Below are positions 53,168 to 62,429 of a stretch of DNA of 64,000 bases, piece by piece (the first letter of the stretch is position 1; each line of letters opens with the position of its first letter). The translations under genes and the position numbers were made by a program. The stretch lies in contig NZ_SJJZ01000001.1 in NCBI RefSeq assembly GCF_004331345.1, positions 1,798,001 through 1,862,000 of the forward strand. Direction: 5' to 3'. Below the pieces are notes generated by a model. The model did no database searches. It was not told the DNA's origin and was given only the letters and a program-made list of their open reading frames with translations. Source of the DNA: Kribbella soli. GTDB taxonomy: Bacteria > Actinomycetota > Actinomycetes > Propionibacteriales > Kribbellaceae.

Positions 53168-54823
53168 TCAGCTCTCGCGCATCGGCACCCGCACACCGCG
53201 CTCGTCGGCGACCTCGACAGCCTTGTCGTAGCCGGCGTCGACGTGCCGGATCACACCCATCGCGGGGTCGTTGGTGAGCACCCGCTCCAGCTTCTGCCGG
53301 GCCAGGTCGGTGCCGTCGGCAACCGACACCTGACCGGCGTGGATGGACCGGCCGATCCCGACGCCGCCGCCGTGGTGGATCGACACCCAGGACGCACCGC
53401 TGGACACGTTCACCATGGCGTTCAGCAACGGCCAGTCCGCGATCGCGTCCGAGCCGTCCAGCATGCCTTCGGTCTCCCGGTACGGCGAGGCGACGCTGCC
53501 GGTGTCCAGGTGGTCGCGACCGATCACGATCGGCGCCTCGAGTTCACCGGAGGCAACCATCTCGTTGAACCGCAGCCCGGCCTTGTCGCGCTCGCCCTGG
53601 CCGAGCCAGCAGATCCGGGCCGGCAGACCCTGGAACGCGACCCGCTCGCCGGCCAGCTTGATCCACCGGCTCAGGTGCTCGTTGTCCGGGAACAGGTCCA
53701 GGATCGCCTGGTCCGTCTTCGCGATGTCCGCCGGGTTGCCGGACAGCGCCGCCCACCGGAACGGGCCCTTTCCTTCACAGAACAACGGCCGGATGTACGC
53801 CGGCACGAAGCCGGGGAACTCGAACGCGCGGCTGTAACCCGCCTTCCGCGCCTCGTCCCGGATCGAGTTGCCGTAGTCGAACACCTCGGCGCCCGCGTCC
53901 TGGAACCCGACCATCGCCTCGACGTGCCGCGCCATCGACTCCTGCGCCTGCTGGGTGAACCCGGCCGGGTCCTTCTCACGCGCCGTCACCCAGTCCTCGA
54001 ACTCGACGCCGACGGGCAGGTACATCAACGGGTCGTGCGCCGAGGTCTGGTCGGTGACGATATCGATCGGCGCACCGCGCTTCAGCAGATCGGGCACGAT
54101 CGTCGCGGCGTTGCCGAGCACACCGATCGACAACGGCCGCCGCGCCGCCTTCGCCTCTTCCGCCAGCCGCAGCGCCTCGTCGACGGACGACGCCCGTACG
54201 TCGAGGTAGCGGTGCTCGATGCGCCGGTCGATCCGGGAGGAGTCGACGTCGATACAGATCGCGACGCCGTCGTTCATCGTGACGGCCAGCGGCTGCGCGC
54301 CACCCATGCCGCCGAGGCCGGCGGTCAGCGTGATCGTCCCGGCGAGCGACCCGCCGAACTTCTTCTCCGCGACCGCGCCGAACGTCTCGTACGTGCCCTG
54401 CAGGATGCCCTGCGTGCCGATGTAGATCCACGACCCGGCCGTCATCTGGCCGTACATCGTGAGCCCCATCGCCTCGAGCTTGCGGAACTCCTCCCAGGTG
54501 GCCCAGTCGCCGACCAGGTTCGAGTTCGCGATCAGCACCCGCGGCGCCCACTCATGGGTCTGCATGACGCCGACCGGCTTGCCGGACTGCACCAGCATCG
54601 TCTCGTCGTCCTTCAGCGTGGTCAGGGTGCGGACCATCGCGTCGAACGAGTTCCAGTCGCGGGCGGCCTTGCCGGAACCGCCGTACACGACGAGTTCGTC
54701 AGGGTGCTCCGCGACCTCGGGGTCGAGGTTGTTCTGCAGCATCCGCAGCGCGGCTTCCTGCTGCCAGCCGCGGGCGGTCAGTGTGGTTCCGCGAGGCGCG
54801 CGAACGGGACGGGGTCCGGACAT
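53168..54823 (-). CDS. hutU: urocanate hydratase
   Basis: A 551-residue urocanase that uses tightly bound NAD+ to hydrate urocanate to imidazolone propionate, step two of histidine breakdown. Family features: [50 protein letters not shown] (NAD-binding), [14 protein letters not shown] and the C-terminal [17 protein letters not shown]. The length is normal. [12 protein letters not shown] (ATG 54823) is the likely start. It follows hutH by 16 bp, so hutH-hutU form an operon; the ABC transporter gene follows after 150 bp on the same strand. Confidence 0.97.
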   Translation of the reverse strand: MSGPRPVRAPRGTTLTARGWQQEAALRMLQNNLDPEVAEHPDELVVYGGSGKAARDWNSFDAMVRTLTTLKDDETMLVQSGKPVGVMQTHEWAPRVLIANSNLVGDWATWEEFRKLEAMGLTMYGQMTAGSWIYIGTQGILQGTYETFGAVAEKKFGGSLAGTITLTAGLGGMGGAQPLAVTMNDGVAICIDVDSSRIDRRIEHRYLDVRASSVDEALRLAEEAKAARRPLSIGVLGNAATIVPDLLKRGAPIDIVTDQTSAHDPLMYLPVGVEFEDWVTAREKDPAGFTQQAQESMARHVEAMVGFQDAGAEVFDYGNSIRDEARKAGYSRAFEFPGFVPAYIRPLFCEGKGPFRWAALSGNPADIAKTDQAILDLFPDNEHLSRWIKLAGERVAFQGLPARICWLGQGERDKAGLRFNEMVASGELEAPIVIGRDHLDTGSVASPYRETEGMLDGSDAIADWPLLNAMVNVSSGASWVSIHHGGGVGIGRSIHAGQVSVADGTDLARQKLERVLTNDPAMGVIRHVDAGYDKAVEVADERGVRVPMRES

Positions 54824-54839
54824 GGGTGATCCAGCCTTT

Positions 54840-56381
54840 CTAGGAGAGCGGGCCGGTGACGGCCTCGGCGGCGGTGACATAAGTGCCGTCGGCAACAAGG
54901 CGGACGGAGTGCTCGAGTTCGGGTGCGAGATGCCGGTCGGTGCCCGGACCCTCGACGTACTCCCGCAGGGCGGCCCGGACGGCGGCGGTGGCCGGTGCCG
55001 GGTCCAGCGGCGCGCGCAGGTCGAGCGCCCGCGCGGCCGTGAGGATCTCGATCGCCAGCACCCGCTGCAGGCCGTCGACAGACTTGCGCAGCTTGCGTGC
55101 GGCGGACCAGCCCATCGAGACGTGGTCCTCCTGCATTGCGCTGCTCGGGATCGAGTCGACGCTGGCGGGTACGGCGAGGCGCTTCAGCTCGGAGACGATC
55201 GCGGCCTGCGTGTACTGCGCGATCATGTGGCCGCTGTCCACGCCCGGGTCGTCGGCCAGGAACGCGTTCAGGCCGTGGTTGCGGGCGACGTCGAGGAAAC
55301 GGTCGGTACGTCGTTCGCTGATGCTGGCGAGGTCCGCGACGGCGATCGCGAGGAAGTCGAGCACGTACCCGATCGGAGCGCCGTGGAAGTTGCCGTTGGA
55401 CTCGACCCGACCGTCCGGGAGGACGACCGGGTTGTCGATCGCGGCGGCGAGCTCGTGGCCGGCGACGCTCGCGGCGTGCGCGGCGGTGTCGCGTGCGGCG
55501 CCGTGGACCTGCGGCGAACAGCGGAGGGAGTACGCGTCCTGCACCCGGTTGCAGTCCGGACCGCGATGGCTGGCGACGATCGCGCTGTCCTTGAGGATCG
55601 CGCGAAGGTTGGCGGCGGACGCGGCCTGGCCGGGATGCGGACGGAGGGCCTGCAGGTCCGCGGCGAACACCCGGTCGGTCCCGAGCTGCGCCTCGACGCT
55701 CATCGCGGCGGCGAGGTCGGCGGACTTGAACAGCCGGTCGAGATCGGCGAGCGCGAGGAGCAGCATGCCGAGCATGCCGTCGGTCCCGTTGATCAGCGCG
55801 AGGCCTTCCTTCTCCGCGAGCACGACCGGCGTGAGGCCGTGCTTCTGGAGGGCTTCGCCGGCGTCGAGAAGGTTGCCGTCGGCATCGCGGACCTTGCCTT
55901 CGCCCAGGATCGCGAGGGCGACATGGGACAGCGGGGCGAGGTCGCCCGAGCATCCGAGGCTGCCGTACTCGTGCACCACCGGAGTCAGGTGCGCGTTGAG
56001 CAGACCGGCGTACGCCTGGGCCGTCTCGACCTTCACACCGGTGCGGCCGGTGGCGAGGGTCGAGAGCCGGAGCAGGGCCAGCGCCCGGACGACCTCGGTC
56101 TCCACCTCGGGACCGGAGCCGGCCGCGTGCGAGCGGATCAGGCTGCGCTGCAGCTGCGCCCGGAGGTCCGGTGCGATGTGCCGCGTGGCGAGCGCGCCGA
56201 ACCCGGTCGAGACCCCGTAGTGCGGGGTGTCCGCGTGGGCCAGCGCCTCGATCGCGGCGCGCGACTTCGCGATTTCCTCGAGGGCCTGGTCGTCGATCCG
56301 TACCTTTGCGCCGTACCGCGCGACCGCGACCACTTCGGCCGGGGTCAGCGGTCCGACGCCGACATCCACTGTGTGTTCCAC
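54840..56381 (-). CDS. hutH: histidine ammonia-lyase
   Basis: A 513-residue lyase that deaminates L-histidine to urocanate, the first step of the Hut pathway. Catalytic Tyr55 is in YGVSTGFG and the MIO-forming triad is Cys-Ser-Gly (144-146) in [14 protein letters not shown], the form used by Streptomyces HutH. GTG at 56381 starts [17 protein letters not shown], which fits the family; the open frame to 56564 adds a non-family leader. The palindromic operator at 56437-56452 is 56 bp upstream. Confidence 0.96.
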   Translation of the reverse strand: MEHTVDVGVGPLTPAEVVAVARYGAKVRIDDQALEEIAKSRAAIEALAHADTPHYGVSTGFGALATRHIAPDLRAQLQRSLIRSHAAGSGPEVETEVVRALALLRLSTLATGRTGVKVETAQAYAGLLNAHLTPVVHEYGSLGCSGDLAPLSHVALAILGEGKVRDADGNLLDAGEALQKHGLTPVVLAEKEGLALINGTDGMLGMLLLALADLDRLFKSADLAAAMSVEAQLGTDRVFAADLQALRPHPGQAASAANLRAILKDSAIVASHRGPDCNRVQDAYSLRCSPQVHGAARDTAAHAASVAGHELAAAIDNPVVLPDGRVESNGNFHGAPIGYVLDFLAIAVADLASISERRTDRFLDVARNHGLNAFLADDPGVDSGHMIAQYTQAAIVSELKRLAVPASVDSIPSSAMQEDHVSMGWSAARKLRKSVDGLQRVLAIEILTAARALDLRAPLDPAPATAAVRAALREYVEGPGTDRHLAPELEHSVRLVADGTYVTAAEAVTGPLS

Positions 56382-56436
56382 CCGAACATTGCACCGCGCC
56401 GGATCGCTCCTGGACAGCAGCGCCGTACCACTATTC

Positions 56437-56452
56437 GTCTCGAATCTGAGAC
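56437..56452. promoter_or_regulatory. hut operator upstream of hutH
   Basis: GTCTCGAATCTGAGAC: inverted GTCTC/GAGAC around six bases. It lies between hutH and a divergent GNAT gene. The same sequence with one change lies before the lyase paralogue at 60045, and a 12-of-16 match lies before the IclR gene. IclR HutR of Corynebacterium resistens is known to bind a 14-bp TCTG..CAGA-type palindrome, similar in form. Confidence 0.75.
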
Positions 56453-56488
56453 AGCCGTCGCGACCCTCGGTAGCCGTAGAGTCCTGCC

Positions 56489-57379
56489 ATGGTGTTCGAG
56501 ATCCGGACGGCGCGTCCGGAGGATGCGGTGGGGATCGCCCGGGTCTGGGCCGCGGCGATGCCACAACTGGTGAAGACCGCGCGAGCCATCGAACTGGAAC
56601 TGAAGCACGGCGAGAGCCGTGAGGTGCTGATCGCCGTCGACGGGGCAGACGTGGTCGGGTACGCGAACATCTACCTGCCGCCGGCGGATGCCGAGGCGCC
56701 GCGGGTGCGGGTCACGATCCAGGTGCCGCCGGAGTACCGCAAGCGCGGGATCGGGAGTGCGTTGACGACCGCGATCACGAAGCGGTGCGCGGAGCTCGGC
56801 GCCGGGCGGTTGCTAGTGGTCGTGGGTGACGACTCGCAAACGTTCGCGACCAAGCGCGGGTTCACGATCGGGCGCCGGATGTCGCATTCCGCTGCCGACC
56901 TGACCGCGGCGCGCGAGCCGGTCGCACCGCCGCAGGGTCTGCGTGTGGCGACGTACGACGAACTTGATCCGCGGCAGTTGTACGACGCCGAGGTCCAGGT
57001 GCGTGACGACGATCCGAGCGGGCTGTCGGGCGGACCGGCGTACGAGGAATGGGTCCGTACGTCGTGGTCGAACCCGGACAACCGGTACGACCTGAGTGTC
57101 GCCGTACTGGACGGGGACCGGGTGCTGTCGTTCGTGACCACGACCGCGGATCCGGACCGGAAGATGATCTGGTCGAACCTGACCGGCACGATCCCCGCGG
57201 CGCGTGGCCGCGGGCTGGCGAAGGTGGTGAAGTCCGTGGCGCTCGCCCGCTCACGGGATGCCGGGTTCACGGTCGCTTCGACCGGGAACGACGCGGCGAA
57301 CGAGCCGATGCTCGCGGTGAACCGGTGGCTCGGCTACCAGGAGACCGGGGGCGCGTGGACCGCGGAGAAGGCGCTGTGA
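56489..57379 (+). CDS. tandem-GNAT acetyltransferase (MshD-like layout)
   Basis: A 296-residue protein with two GNAT domains. The first has IQVPPEYRKRGIGSALTTAITKRC (about 76-99), a good acetyl-CoA site. The second has LTGTIPAARGRGLAKVVKSVALARSRDAG (about 231-259) and NRWLGYQETGGAW at the end. Layout resembles mycothiol synthase and antibiotic acetyltransferases of actinobacteria. ATG follows TAGAGT by 6 nt (leaderless). GTGA overlap couples it to the small membrane gene downstream. Confidence 0.85.
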   Translation: MVFEIRTARPEDAVGIARVWAAAMPQLVKTARAIELELKHGESREVLIAVDGADVVGYANIYLPPADAEAPRVRVTIQVPPEYRKRGIGSALTTAITKRCAELGAGRLLVVVGDDSQTFATKRGFTIGRRMSHSAADLTAAREPVAPPQGLRVATYDELDPRQLYDAEVQVRDDDPSGLSGGPAYEEWVRTSWSNPDNRYDLSVAVLDGDRVLSFVTTTADPDRKMIWSNLTGTIPAARGRGLAKVVKSVALARSRDAGFTVASTGNDAANEPMLAVNRWLGYQETGGAWTAEKAL

Positions 57380-57567
57380 AGCGGCTCGCGATCTCGCTGA
57401 CGTTCTTCCTGGTGCTGGCGCTCGTCATCGGATATGTGCTGTCCGGGCCGTCGTTCATGGACTGGAGTGTGACCGGCGGGCTGTTCGCGGTCGCGGTCGC
57501 GGGCGAGGGCTTCCGGTACTGGCTGAGCCGGAGCCGCGCGAAGAAACGACAATCGTCCGGGATCTGA
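57376..57567 (+). CDS. small two-helix membrane protein (63 aa)
   Basis: Starts VKRLAISLTFFLVLALVIGYVLSG, a membrane helix, then a second helix (DWSVTGGLFAVAVAGEGFRYWL) and a basic tail (SRSRAKKRQSS). Its GTG overlaps the GNAT stop as GTGA, the form of coupling seen across this window, which supports it as a real gene. Family not recognised. Confidence 0.7.
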   Translation: MKRLAISLTFFLVLALVIGYVLSGPSFMDWSVTGGLFAVAVAGEGFRYWLSRSRAKKRQSSGI

Positions 57568-57586
57568 GGCAGGGCGGGGTTACGCT
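57555..57586 (+). promoter_or_regulatory. iclR promoter with degenerate hut operator
   Basis: GTCCGGGATCTGAGGC (57555-57570) agrees with the hutH operator GTCTCGAATCTGAGAC in 12 of 16 bases and sits at the expected -35 region of TACGCT (57581-57586), which precedes the GTG by 6 nt. This would fit autoregulation by the IclR protein. Confidence 0.5.
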
Positions 57587-57592
57587 GCCGTT

Positions 57593-58351
57593 GTGAGCGG
57601 CAACGTTCCCGCCTCGACCCGTACCCTGCGGGTCCTGACGTTCCTGGCCACGCAGCCCGGTCCCGTACCGATGGAGCGCATCGCCTCCGCGGTCGGGTTG
57701 CCGCGCTCGTCGACGTACCACTTGCTGCGGGCAATGATCGATGAGGGGTTCGTCGTGCATCTGCCCGAGGAGAAGCGGTACGGGCTCGGGGTGGCGGCCT
57801 TCGAGATCGGGTCCGCGTACCTGCGGCACGATCCGCTCGAGCGGCTGGCGCGGCCGCTGCTCGCGCAGCTGGTGCACGAGGTGGGGCAGACGGCGCATCT
57901 CGGCGTACTGCACGGTCGGGAGCTGGTGTATCTGCTGAAGGAGCAGCCGCCGCGACCCGTCACGTTGGTGACCGATGTCGGCGTACGGCTGCCTGCCACG
58001 CTCACGGCGTCCGGTCGCGCGTTGCTGGCCGAGCTGCCGCCGGCTCAGGTACGGGCGTTGTTCCCGGCGCCGGAGTCCTTCGTACGGCGTACCGATCTGG
58101 GACCGCAGACGCTGACCCAACTGCGCCGCATCCTCGCCGACGAGAAACGCCAGGGCTTCGCCGTCGAGGACTCCTTCATCACCCCCGGCGTCGCCTCGGT
58201 CGCCAGCGCCGCCGTCGACCACGCCGGCCACCCGGTGGCCGCCATCAGCGTCACCTTCCGCACCGACGCGGTCCCCGCCACCGACCGCCCCCACCTGGCC
58301 CACAAAATCCGCCAAGCAGCCAAAGCCCTGACCCGCCGCCTCCACGGCTAG
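57593..58351 (+). CDS. IclR-family regulator, candidate histidine-utilisation regulator
   Basis: A 252-residue IclR protein: winged helix near 10-60 (PVPMERIASAVGLPRSSTYHLLRAMIDEGFV), then an effector domain with QTAHLGVLHGRELVYL and GFAVEDSFITPGVASVASAAVDHAGHPVAAISVT. It lies between the two lyase genes, each preceded by the shared palindrome, and it is the only regulator nearby, so it is a candidate HutR; this is inferred. The likely effector would be urocanate or histidine. Leaderless GTG start. Confidence 0.8.
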   Translation: MSGNVPASTRTLRVLTFLATQPGPVPMERIASAVGLPRSSTYHLLRAMIDEGFVVHLPEEKRYGLGVAAFEIGSAYLRHDPLERLARPLLAQLVHEVGQTAHLGVLHGRELVYLLKEQPPRPVTLVTDVGVRLPATLTASGRALLAELPPAQVRALFPAPESFVRRTDLGPQTLTQLRRILADEKRQGFAVEDSFITPGVASVASAAVDHAGHPVAAISVTFRTDAVPATDRPHLAHKIRQAAKALTRRLHG

Positions 58352-58355
58352 GGCG

Positions 58356-58523
58356 TCAGCGCTCTTCGCGGAAGTCGACGTGGGTGCGGAGTTTGGGGTC
58401 GTACTTGCGGATTACCAGGCGGTCGGGATTGTTCCGGCGGTTCTTGCGCGTTACATAGGTGGAGCCGGTACCCGCCGTACTGCGGAGCTTGACGATGGGG
58501 CGGAGGTCGTTGCGCTTGGCCAT
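58356..58523 (-). CDS. rpmG: 50S ribosomal protein L33, zinc-independent (C-) form
   Basis: A 55-residue L33: [20 protein letters not shown], then [26 protein letters not shown]. It has no Cys at all, so it is the zinc-free paralogue, which replaces the CxxC form during zinc starvation. Too short for a standard ORF listing. AAAGGA lies 4 nt before the ATG. It is divergent from a COG0523 gene and rpmE2 across a likely Zur box, as expected for a zinc-saving locus. Confidence 0.94.
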   Translation of the reverse strand: MAKRNDLRPIVKLRSTAGTGSTYVTRKNRRNNPDRLVIRKYDPKLRTHVDFREER

Positions 58524-58565
58524 GCTGTCCTTTCTCGTACCAGTGACCCGTAGGATACTTTGTAC

Positions 58566-58583
58566 TGGTTATCGTTTTCAACA
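58566..58583. promoter_or_regulatory. probable Zur box
   Basis: TGGTTATCGTTTTCAA, read on the other strand as TTGAAAACGATAACCA, matches the actinobacterial Zur consensus TTGAAAATGATTTTCA in 12 of 16 bases. It lies between rpmG and the COG0523 gene, the place where a zinc repressor would control both. Confidence 0.65.
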
Positions 58584-58597
58584 AGACAGGAGAGCAG

Positions 58598-59677
58598 ATG
58601 ATTCCGGTGACCTTGCTGACGGGGCTCGACGACGGGTTCCGCGGCGCCGTCGCGGGGAATCTGCTGGCCGCCGCCCCGCGGGGCGTCCTGGTGGAGTACG
58701 ACGTGAGCGCCCTGAGCACCGGCTCCGTCGTCCGGATCGCACGCACCGCCACCGGCGTGATCGACCGCGAGGTGATCACGATGGACCACCCGTGCGTCTC
58801 CTGCGCGCTGCGTGGATCGCTCGTCCAGCTGCTGGCGAGCATCGCCGCCGTCGAGCAGTACGACGTCGCGATCGTCAACGTCCCCACCGCCGGTGACACG
58901 CACGCGATCGCGACCGAGATCGACCACGACACCGATCTCCGCGTCGACGCGGTCATCACCACCGTCGACACGGCGACCGCAACCGCCGACCTCACCGGCG
59001 AGGAGCTGGTCCGGGAGCGCGGAATTCCGACCGCGGCGGAGGACGGCCGCGCGATCGCCGAGGTCGTCGTACGGCAGCTCGAGTACGCCGACGCAGCCGT
59101 CCTCACCACCGACGACGACAGGACCCGCGCGCTGATCCAGGCGATCAACCCGAGGCTCCTGGTCAAGACCAGTCCGGCCGGCCTGCTCGGCGTACGGCTG
59201 CATGTTCCCGGCGCCACCGTCGAGCCGGGCTCGATCGCGGCGCCGGTGGACGGACGAACCTTCGTCTGGCAGTCCGGCCGGCCGTTCCACCCCGAGCGGC
59301 TGTACGACGCCCTCGAGGACCTGGTCGCCGGCACGGCCCGCGGCCGCGGCACGCTCTGGATCGCGACCCAGCACCGCAGCCGGCTCAGCTGGGACAGCTT
59401 CGGCACGAACATCTCGATCGGCGTCCTCGGTCCATGGCTGGCCGACCTCCCGGCCGATCGCTGGGCGGGCGTCGGCCAGCAGCACCAGGCGCGGTCGGCC
59501 CTCGAGTGGCATCCCGAGCACGGCGACCGCGCGTCGTACCTCTCGCTGACCGGGGTCGACCTGGACGTCCGGGAATTACGCGAGCGCCTCGACGGTTGTG
59601 TCCTGCGTGCGGACGAAGCGGTCCACCCCCTGACCGATCCGTTCGCCGCCTACTTGGAAGGAAGTACCGCAGCATGA
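58598..59677 (+). CDS. COG0523/CobW-like protein without a P-loop (Mrf-like)
   Basis: A 359-residue protein. The Cys-x-x-Cys metal motif is in HPCVSCALR (Cys66 and Cys69). The usual GxxGxGKT at the N-terminus is replaced by [15 protein letters not shown], so GTP binding appears lost. A CobW C-terminal domain follows ([37 protein letters not shown]). Mycobacterial Mrf, a COG0523-type protein of the zinc-repressed C- operon, recruits the hibernation factor MPY to ribosomes. The neighbours here (rpmG C-, rpmE2) suggest the same kind of role. AGGAG lies 5 nt before the ATG. Confidence 0.8.
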   Translation: MIPVTLLTGLDDGFRGAVAGNLLAAAPRGVLVEYDVSALSTGSVVRIARTATGVIDREVITMDHPCVSCALRGSLVQLLASIAAVEQYDVAIVNVPTAGDTHAIATEIDHDTDLRVDAVITTVDTATATADLTGEELVRERGIPTAAEDGRAIAEVVVRQLEYADAAVLTTDDDRTRALIQAINPRLLVKTSPAGLLGVRLHVPGATVEPGSIAAPVDGRTFVWQSGRPFHPERLYDALEDLVAGTARGRGTLWIATQHRSRLSWDSFGTNISIGVLGPWLADLPADRWAGVGQQHQARSALEWHPEHGDRASYLSLTGVDLDVRELRERLDGCVLRADEAVHPLTDPFAAYLEGSTAA

Positions 59678-59919
59678 AGAAGGACATTCACCCCGACTAC
59701 CGCCGGGTCGTCTTCCGGGACAAGTCCGGCGACTTCAGCTTCCTCACCGGTTCGACCCGCGAGAGCAACGAGACCATCGAGTGGCACGACGGGAACACCT
59801 ACCCGGTCGTCGACGTCGAGATCTCGTCCGCGAGCCACCCGTTCTACACGGGCCAGCAGCGCGTGATGGACACTCAGGGCCGCGTGGAGAAGTTCAAGAA
59901 GCGCTACGGCCAGAAGTAA
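59674..59919 (+). CDS. rpmE2: 50S ribosomal protein L31, type B
   Basis: An 81-residue L31 of type [29 protein letters not shown] and [26 protein letters not shown]. The type B form lacks the zinc-binding Cys residues and is made in low zinc. It overlaps the COG0523 gene by ATGA, so the two are co-translated under the likely Zur box. A stable terminator follows. Confidence 0.96.
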   Translation: MKKDIHPDYRRVVFRDKSGDFSFLTGSTRESNETIEWHDGNTYPVVDVEISSASHPFYTGQQRVMDTQGRVEKFKKRYGQK

Positions 59920-59930
59920 CGCCGTACCCC

Positions 59931-59963
59931 CAACGGCCCGCTCGACCCTCGAGCGGGCCGTTG
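59931..59963 (+). terminator. rpmE2 terminator
   Basis: CAACGGCCCGCTCGA (59931-59945) pairs perfectly with TCGAGCGGGCCGTTG (59949-59963) around CCC. It starts 11 nt after the rpmE2 stop. There is no T run, usual for actinobacterial terminators. Confidence 0.8.
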
Positions 59964-59980
59964 GCACGCCCAGGCGACAT

Positions 59981-60037
59981 CTTTGGGCTCCCACCAACCG
60001 TTTCGGGCCGCCGAGAATGGTTGGTGGGTGCCCAAAG
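59981..60037. repeat. intergenic palindrome, family 2
   Basis: CTTTGGGCTCCCACCAACC (59981-59999) faces GGTTGGTGGGTGCCCAAAG (60019-60037), 18 of 19 pairs, with a 19-nt loop. The arms match those of the cluster inside the FUSC gene at 3826-3917. It lies between the terminator and the operator of the lyase paralogue. Confidence 0.75.
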
Positions 60038-60042
60038 AGCGT

Positions 60043-60062
60043 CCGTCTCGGATTCGAGACGG
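60043..60062 (+). promoter_or_regulatory. hut operator upstream of the lyase paralogue
   Basis: CCGTCTCG-GATT-CGAGACGG (60043-60062), perfect 8-bp arms. Its core, read on the minus strand, is GTCTCGAATCCGAGAC, one base different from the hutH operator. It lies 54-73 bp upstream of the ATG at 60116, which follows CACACT by 6 nt. Confidence 0.75.
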
Positions 60063-60115
60063 GAAGGGGCGTGGGGTGCTGGGTGTGAGCGGGTGGGGCG
60101 GATCACACTGTGCGC

Positions 60116-61537
60116 ATGGAGCCGGTTGAACTCACGGGCGCGGGGCTGTCGCCGTTGGAGGCGGTCGCGCTCGGGCAGCGGCGTACGGCGGTGCGGTTGA
60201 GCGACGACGCCCGGAAGCGGATGCACGAGTCGGCGCTGGTGGTGGCCGAGGTCGCGGGGCGGCGGCCGGTGTACGGGCGGACCACGGGCGTCGGGGCGAA
60301 CCGGGACGTGCTGACGTCCGACCCGGAGCACGGGGCGCGGCTGCTCGGATCGCATTCCACCACCGGTACGACGTCGTTCCCGAAGGACGTCGTACGGCTC
60401 GGGCTCCTGATCCGGGTCAACCAGCTCGCGGCGGGCGGGTCCGGGCTCGACCCGGCGGTGGCCGACGCGATCGTTGGTCTGCTCAACGACGACGACCTGC
60501 CGGACCTGCACCGCGGTGGCGCGATCGGCACCGGTGACCTCGGCCCGCTCGCCGAACTCGGGCTCGCGCTCGGCGACGTCATCGACGGAACCAGCGCCCT
60601 CCCGCTGCTGTCCAGCAACGCGCTCACGCTCGCCGAGTGCTGCCTCGCGTACGTCGAGGCCGCCACGCTGATCAACGTCGTGCCGCTGGTCGGCGCCCTC
60701 TCCCACGTCGCACTGCGCGGCAACGCGGAGGTGTACGACGTCCGCGTCCATGAGGCCCGCCCGCAGCCGGGGCAGGTCCGGGTCGCCCGCCGGATGCGCG
60801 AACTGCTCGACGACCTGCCGATCAGGCCCGCCCGGGTCCAGGATCCGTTCGGATTAAGGGCTTTCGCGCAGGTCCTCGGCCCCGCTGTCGACCATGCCGA
60901 TGCCTTGGGCAACAGTGTGCGGATCGACATCAACGCGGCCGCGGAGAACCCGCTGGTGAGCGGCGGCACCGTGCTGCACAACGGCAACTGGCACGCGATG
61001 CCGATCGCGCTCGCGCTGGACTCGCTGCGGCTCAGCCTGCACAGCGTCGCGACCCTCTCGACCACCCGGGTGGCGAACCTGGTCGACCCGGACTACACCG
61101 GCCTCAGCCGGTTCCTGGCCAGCGGCGCCGAGGCGAGCTCGGGCGTGATGATGATCGAGTACGTCGCCCACGACGCGCTCGCCGCGGTCCGGTCGTCGGC
61201 GCAGCCCGCGACTCTCGGTACGGCGACGCTGTCCCGCGGTGCCGAGTTGCACGCCAGCTTCGCGCCGCAAGCCGCCGTACTGACCAAGCAACTCCTCGAC
61301 GCGCTCCGCGAAGTCCTCGCCAGCGAACTCGTCACCGCCGTCCGCGCGATCCGCCTGGCCGGCCTGACGCCGGTCGATCTCGCCCCGGCTGCCGTCGGAC
61401 CATGGCTGACCGATGCCCTCGCGGCCCTGCCGAACGACCTGGCCGACCGATCACTGCGGGAGGACCTGGAGATCGCCCGCGGCGTGCTCACCCAGTGGGG
61501 CGACCGCCAGGTCGAACATCCCGCCGAATCCGGCTAG
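60116..61537 (+). CDS. histidine/aromatic amino acid lyase paralogue with a non-standard MIO triad
   Basis: A 473-residue member of the HAL/PAL family, shorter than HutH (513). The Tyr loop is kept ([13 protein letters not shown], Tyr53), as are NPLVSGG, HNGNWHAMP and EASSGVMMIEYVAHDAL. The MIO-forming Ala/Cys-Ser-Gly is replaced by Gly-Thr-Gly (138-140) in GGAIGTGDLGPLAE, so the electrophile may not form in the usual way. It shares an operator with hutH. It may be a lyase or aminomutase with a different substrate, or a non-catalytic relative. ATG at 60116 follows CACACT by 6 nt; GTG at 60110 is possible. Confidence 0.8.
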   Translation: MEPVELTGAGLSPLEAVALGQRRTAVRLSDDARKRMHESALVVAEVAGRRPVYGRTTGVGANRDVLTSDPEHGARLLGSHSTTGTTSFPKDVVRLGLLIRVNQLAAGGSGLDPAVADAIVGLLNDDDLPDLHRGGAIGTGDLGPLAELGLALGDVIDGTSALPLLSSNALTLAECCLAYVEAATLINVVPLVGALSHVALRGNAEVYDVRVHEARPQPGQVRVARRMRELLDDLPIRPARVQDPFGLRAFAQVLGPAVDHADALGNSVRIDINAAAENPLVSGGTVLHNGNWHAMPIALALDSLRLSLHSVATLSTTRVANLVDPDYTGLSRFLASGAEASSGVMMIEYVAHDALAAVRSSAQPATLGTATLSRGAELHASFAPQAAVLTKQLLDALREVLASELVTAVRAIRLAGLTPVDLAPAAVGPWLTDALAALPNDLADRSLREDLEIARGVLTQWGDRQVEHPAESG

Positions 61538-62376
61538 AGGCGGTTGTACGCCTTCAGTGTCCGTAGTGCGCCGACCGTGACGATGCCACGGTACTCGAGG
61601 GTGGCGGCCGGGCCCGGCGGTTCCCAGGTGATGGCCCAGCCGCCGTCGCCCTGCTGGTCCTCGATCAGGCGGTCGAGGTGGGCGTCGAGCTGAGCGTCGG
61701 TGAAGAGCGGGCGCCAGAAGCTGTCCGGAGTCGGCGCGAACTGCAGCGGAGTCACGCCGTACGTCGGATCCGCGGCGTCGGCGCGGTAGTGCCCGAGCTT
61801 GGGGAGCCACTCGCGGACGCGGTCGAAGTCGACGTCACCGGTGGACTCCAGGAACGCGGCCACCTCGAGCATGCCGTGAGCGTCCTCCGGGAACCCGTGC
61901 GCCACCTGGGCGGCGCACCAAGCGGCGGCCCGGTCGCGCCACGGGTGCTCGACGCCGAGCTGGTGCAGCCGGCCGACCAGACCCGCGGTGGGGTTGATGC
62001 CGGGTTGGTACGTCCACTCGGTGATGTGCTCGGCGCGGGGGTAGCCCTCCACTGCCGGACCGCACAACGGCACGGCACCGTCGGCCGTCGCGGTCCGGTC
62101 GAGCCAGTCCGCCGCCCGCCGGATCATCTCCTCGTCCCGGGCACCCGCCGCGAGCATCGTGTCGAACGCGACCTCGACGTCCAGCGGCAGACTGTCCGGA
62201 CACCGCTTGTCCGGCTCCAGCCCCTGCCCGAACCCGCCGTCAGCGTTCTGGAACCCACGCAGCGCGTCGACCACCCCCTGCGGTTCAGCCCCCTCGAAAA
62301 CCGCCGCGAAGAGCCGCCGCTCGAGCACCCGAGCGTCCCGCCGTACAAAGTCCCGACCTGCCGTGAAGATGTCCAT
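61534..62376 (-). CDS. alpha/alpha-toroid (prenyltransferase/squalene-cyclase-like) protein
   Basis: A 280-residue protein with repeated helical units bearing Q/N-xDGG-F/W motifs: ALRGFQNADGGFGQG near 47-61 and RLIEDQQGDGGWAITW near 238-253. These resemble the toroid repeats of terpene cyclases and prenyltransferases, but the DxDD acid motif of cyclases is not seen, so enzymatic activity is doubtful. MDIFTAGRDF (ATG 62376) is the start, with GGGGG upstream. Its end overlaps the convergent lyase gene by 4 bp. Confidence 0.65.
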   Translation of the reverse strand: MDIFTAGRDFVRRDARVLERRLFAAVFEGAEPQGVVDALRGFQNADGGFGQGLEPDKRCPDSLPLDVEVAFDTMLAAGARDEEMIRRAADWLDRTATADGAVPLCGPAVEGYPRAEHITEWTYQPGINPTAGLVGRLHQLGVEHPWRDRAAAWCAAQVAHGFPEDAHGMLEVAAFLESTGDVDFDRVREWLPKLGHYRADAADPTYGVTPLQFAPTPDSFWRPLFTDAQLDAHLDRLIEDQQGDGGWAITWEPPGPAATLEYRGIVTVGALRTLKAYNRL

Positions 62377-62429
62377 ACCCCCACCCTTCCCCATCCCCAC
62401 ACCCAGGTCTTGAACGAATCGGACAGGCT

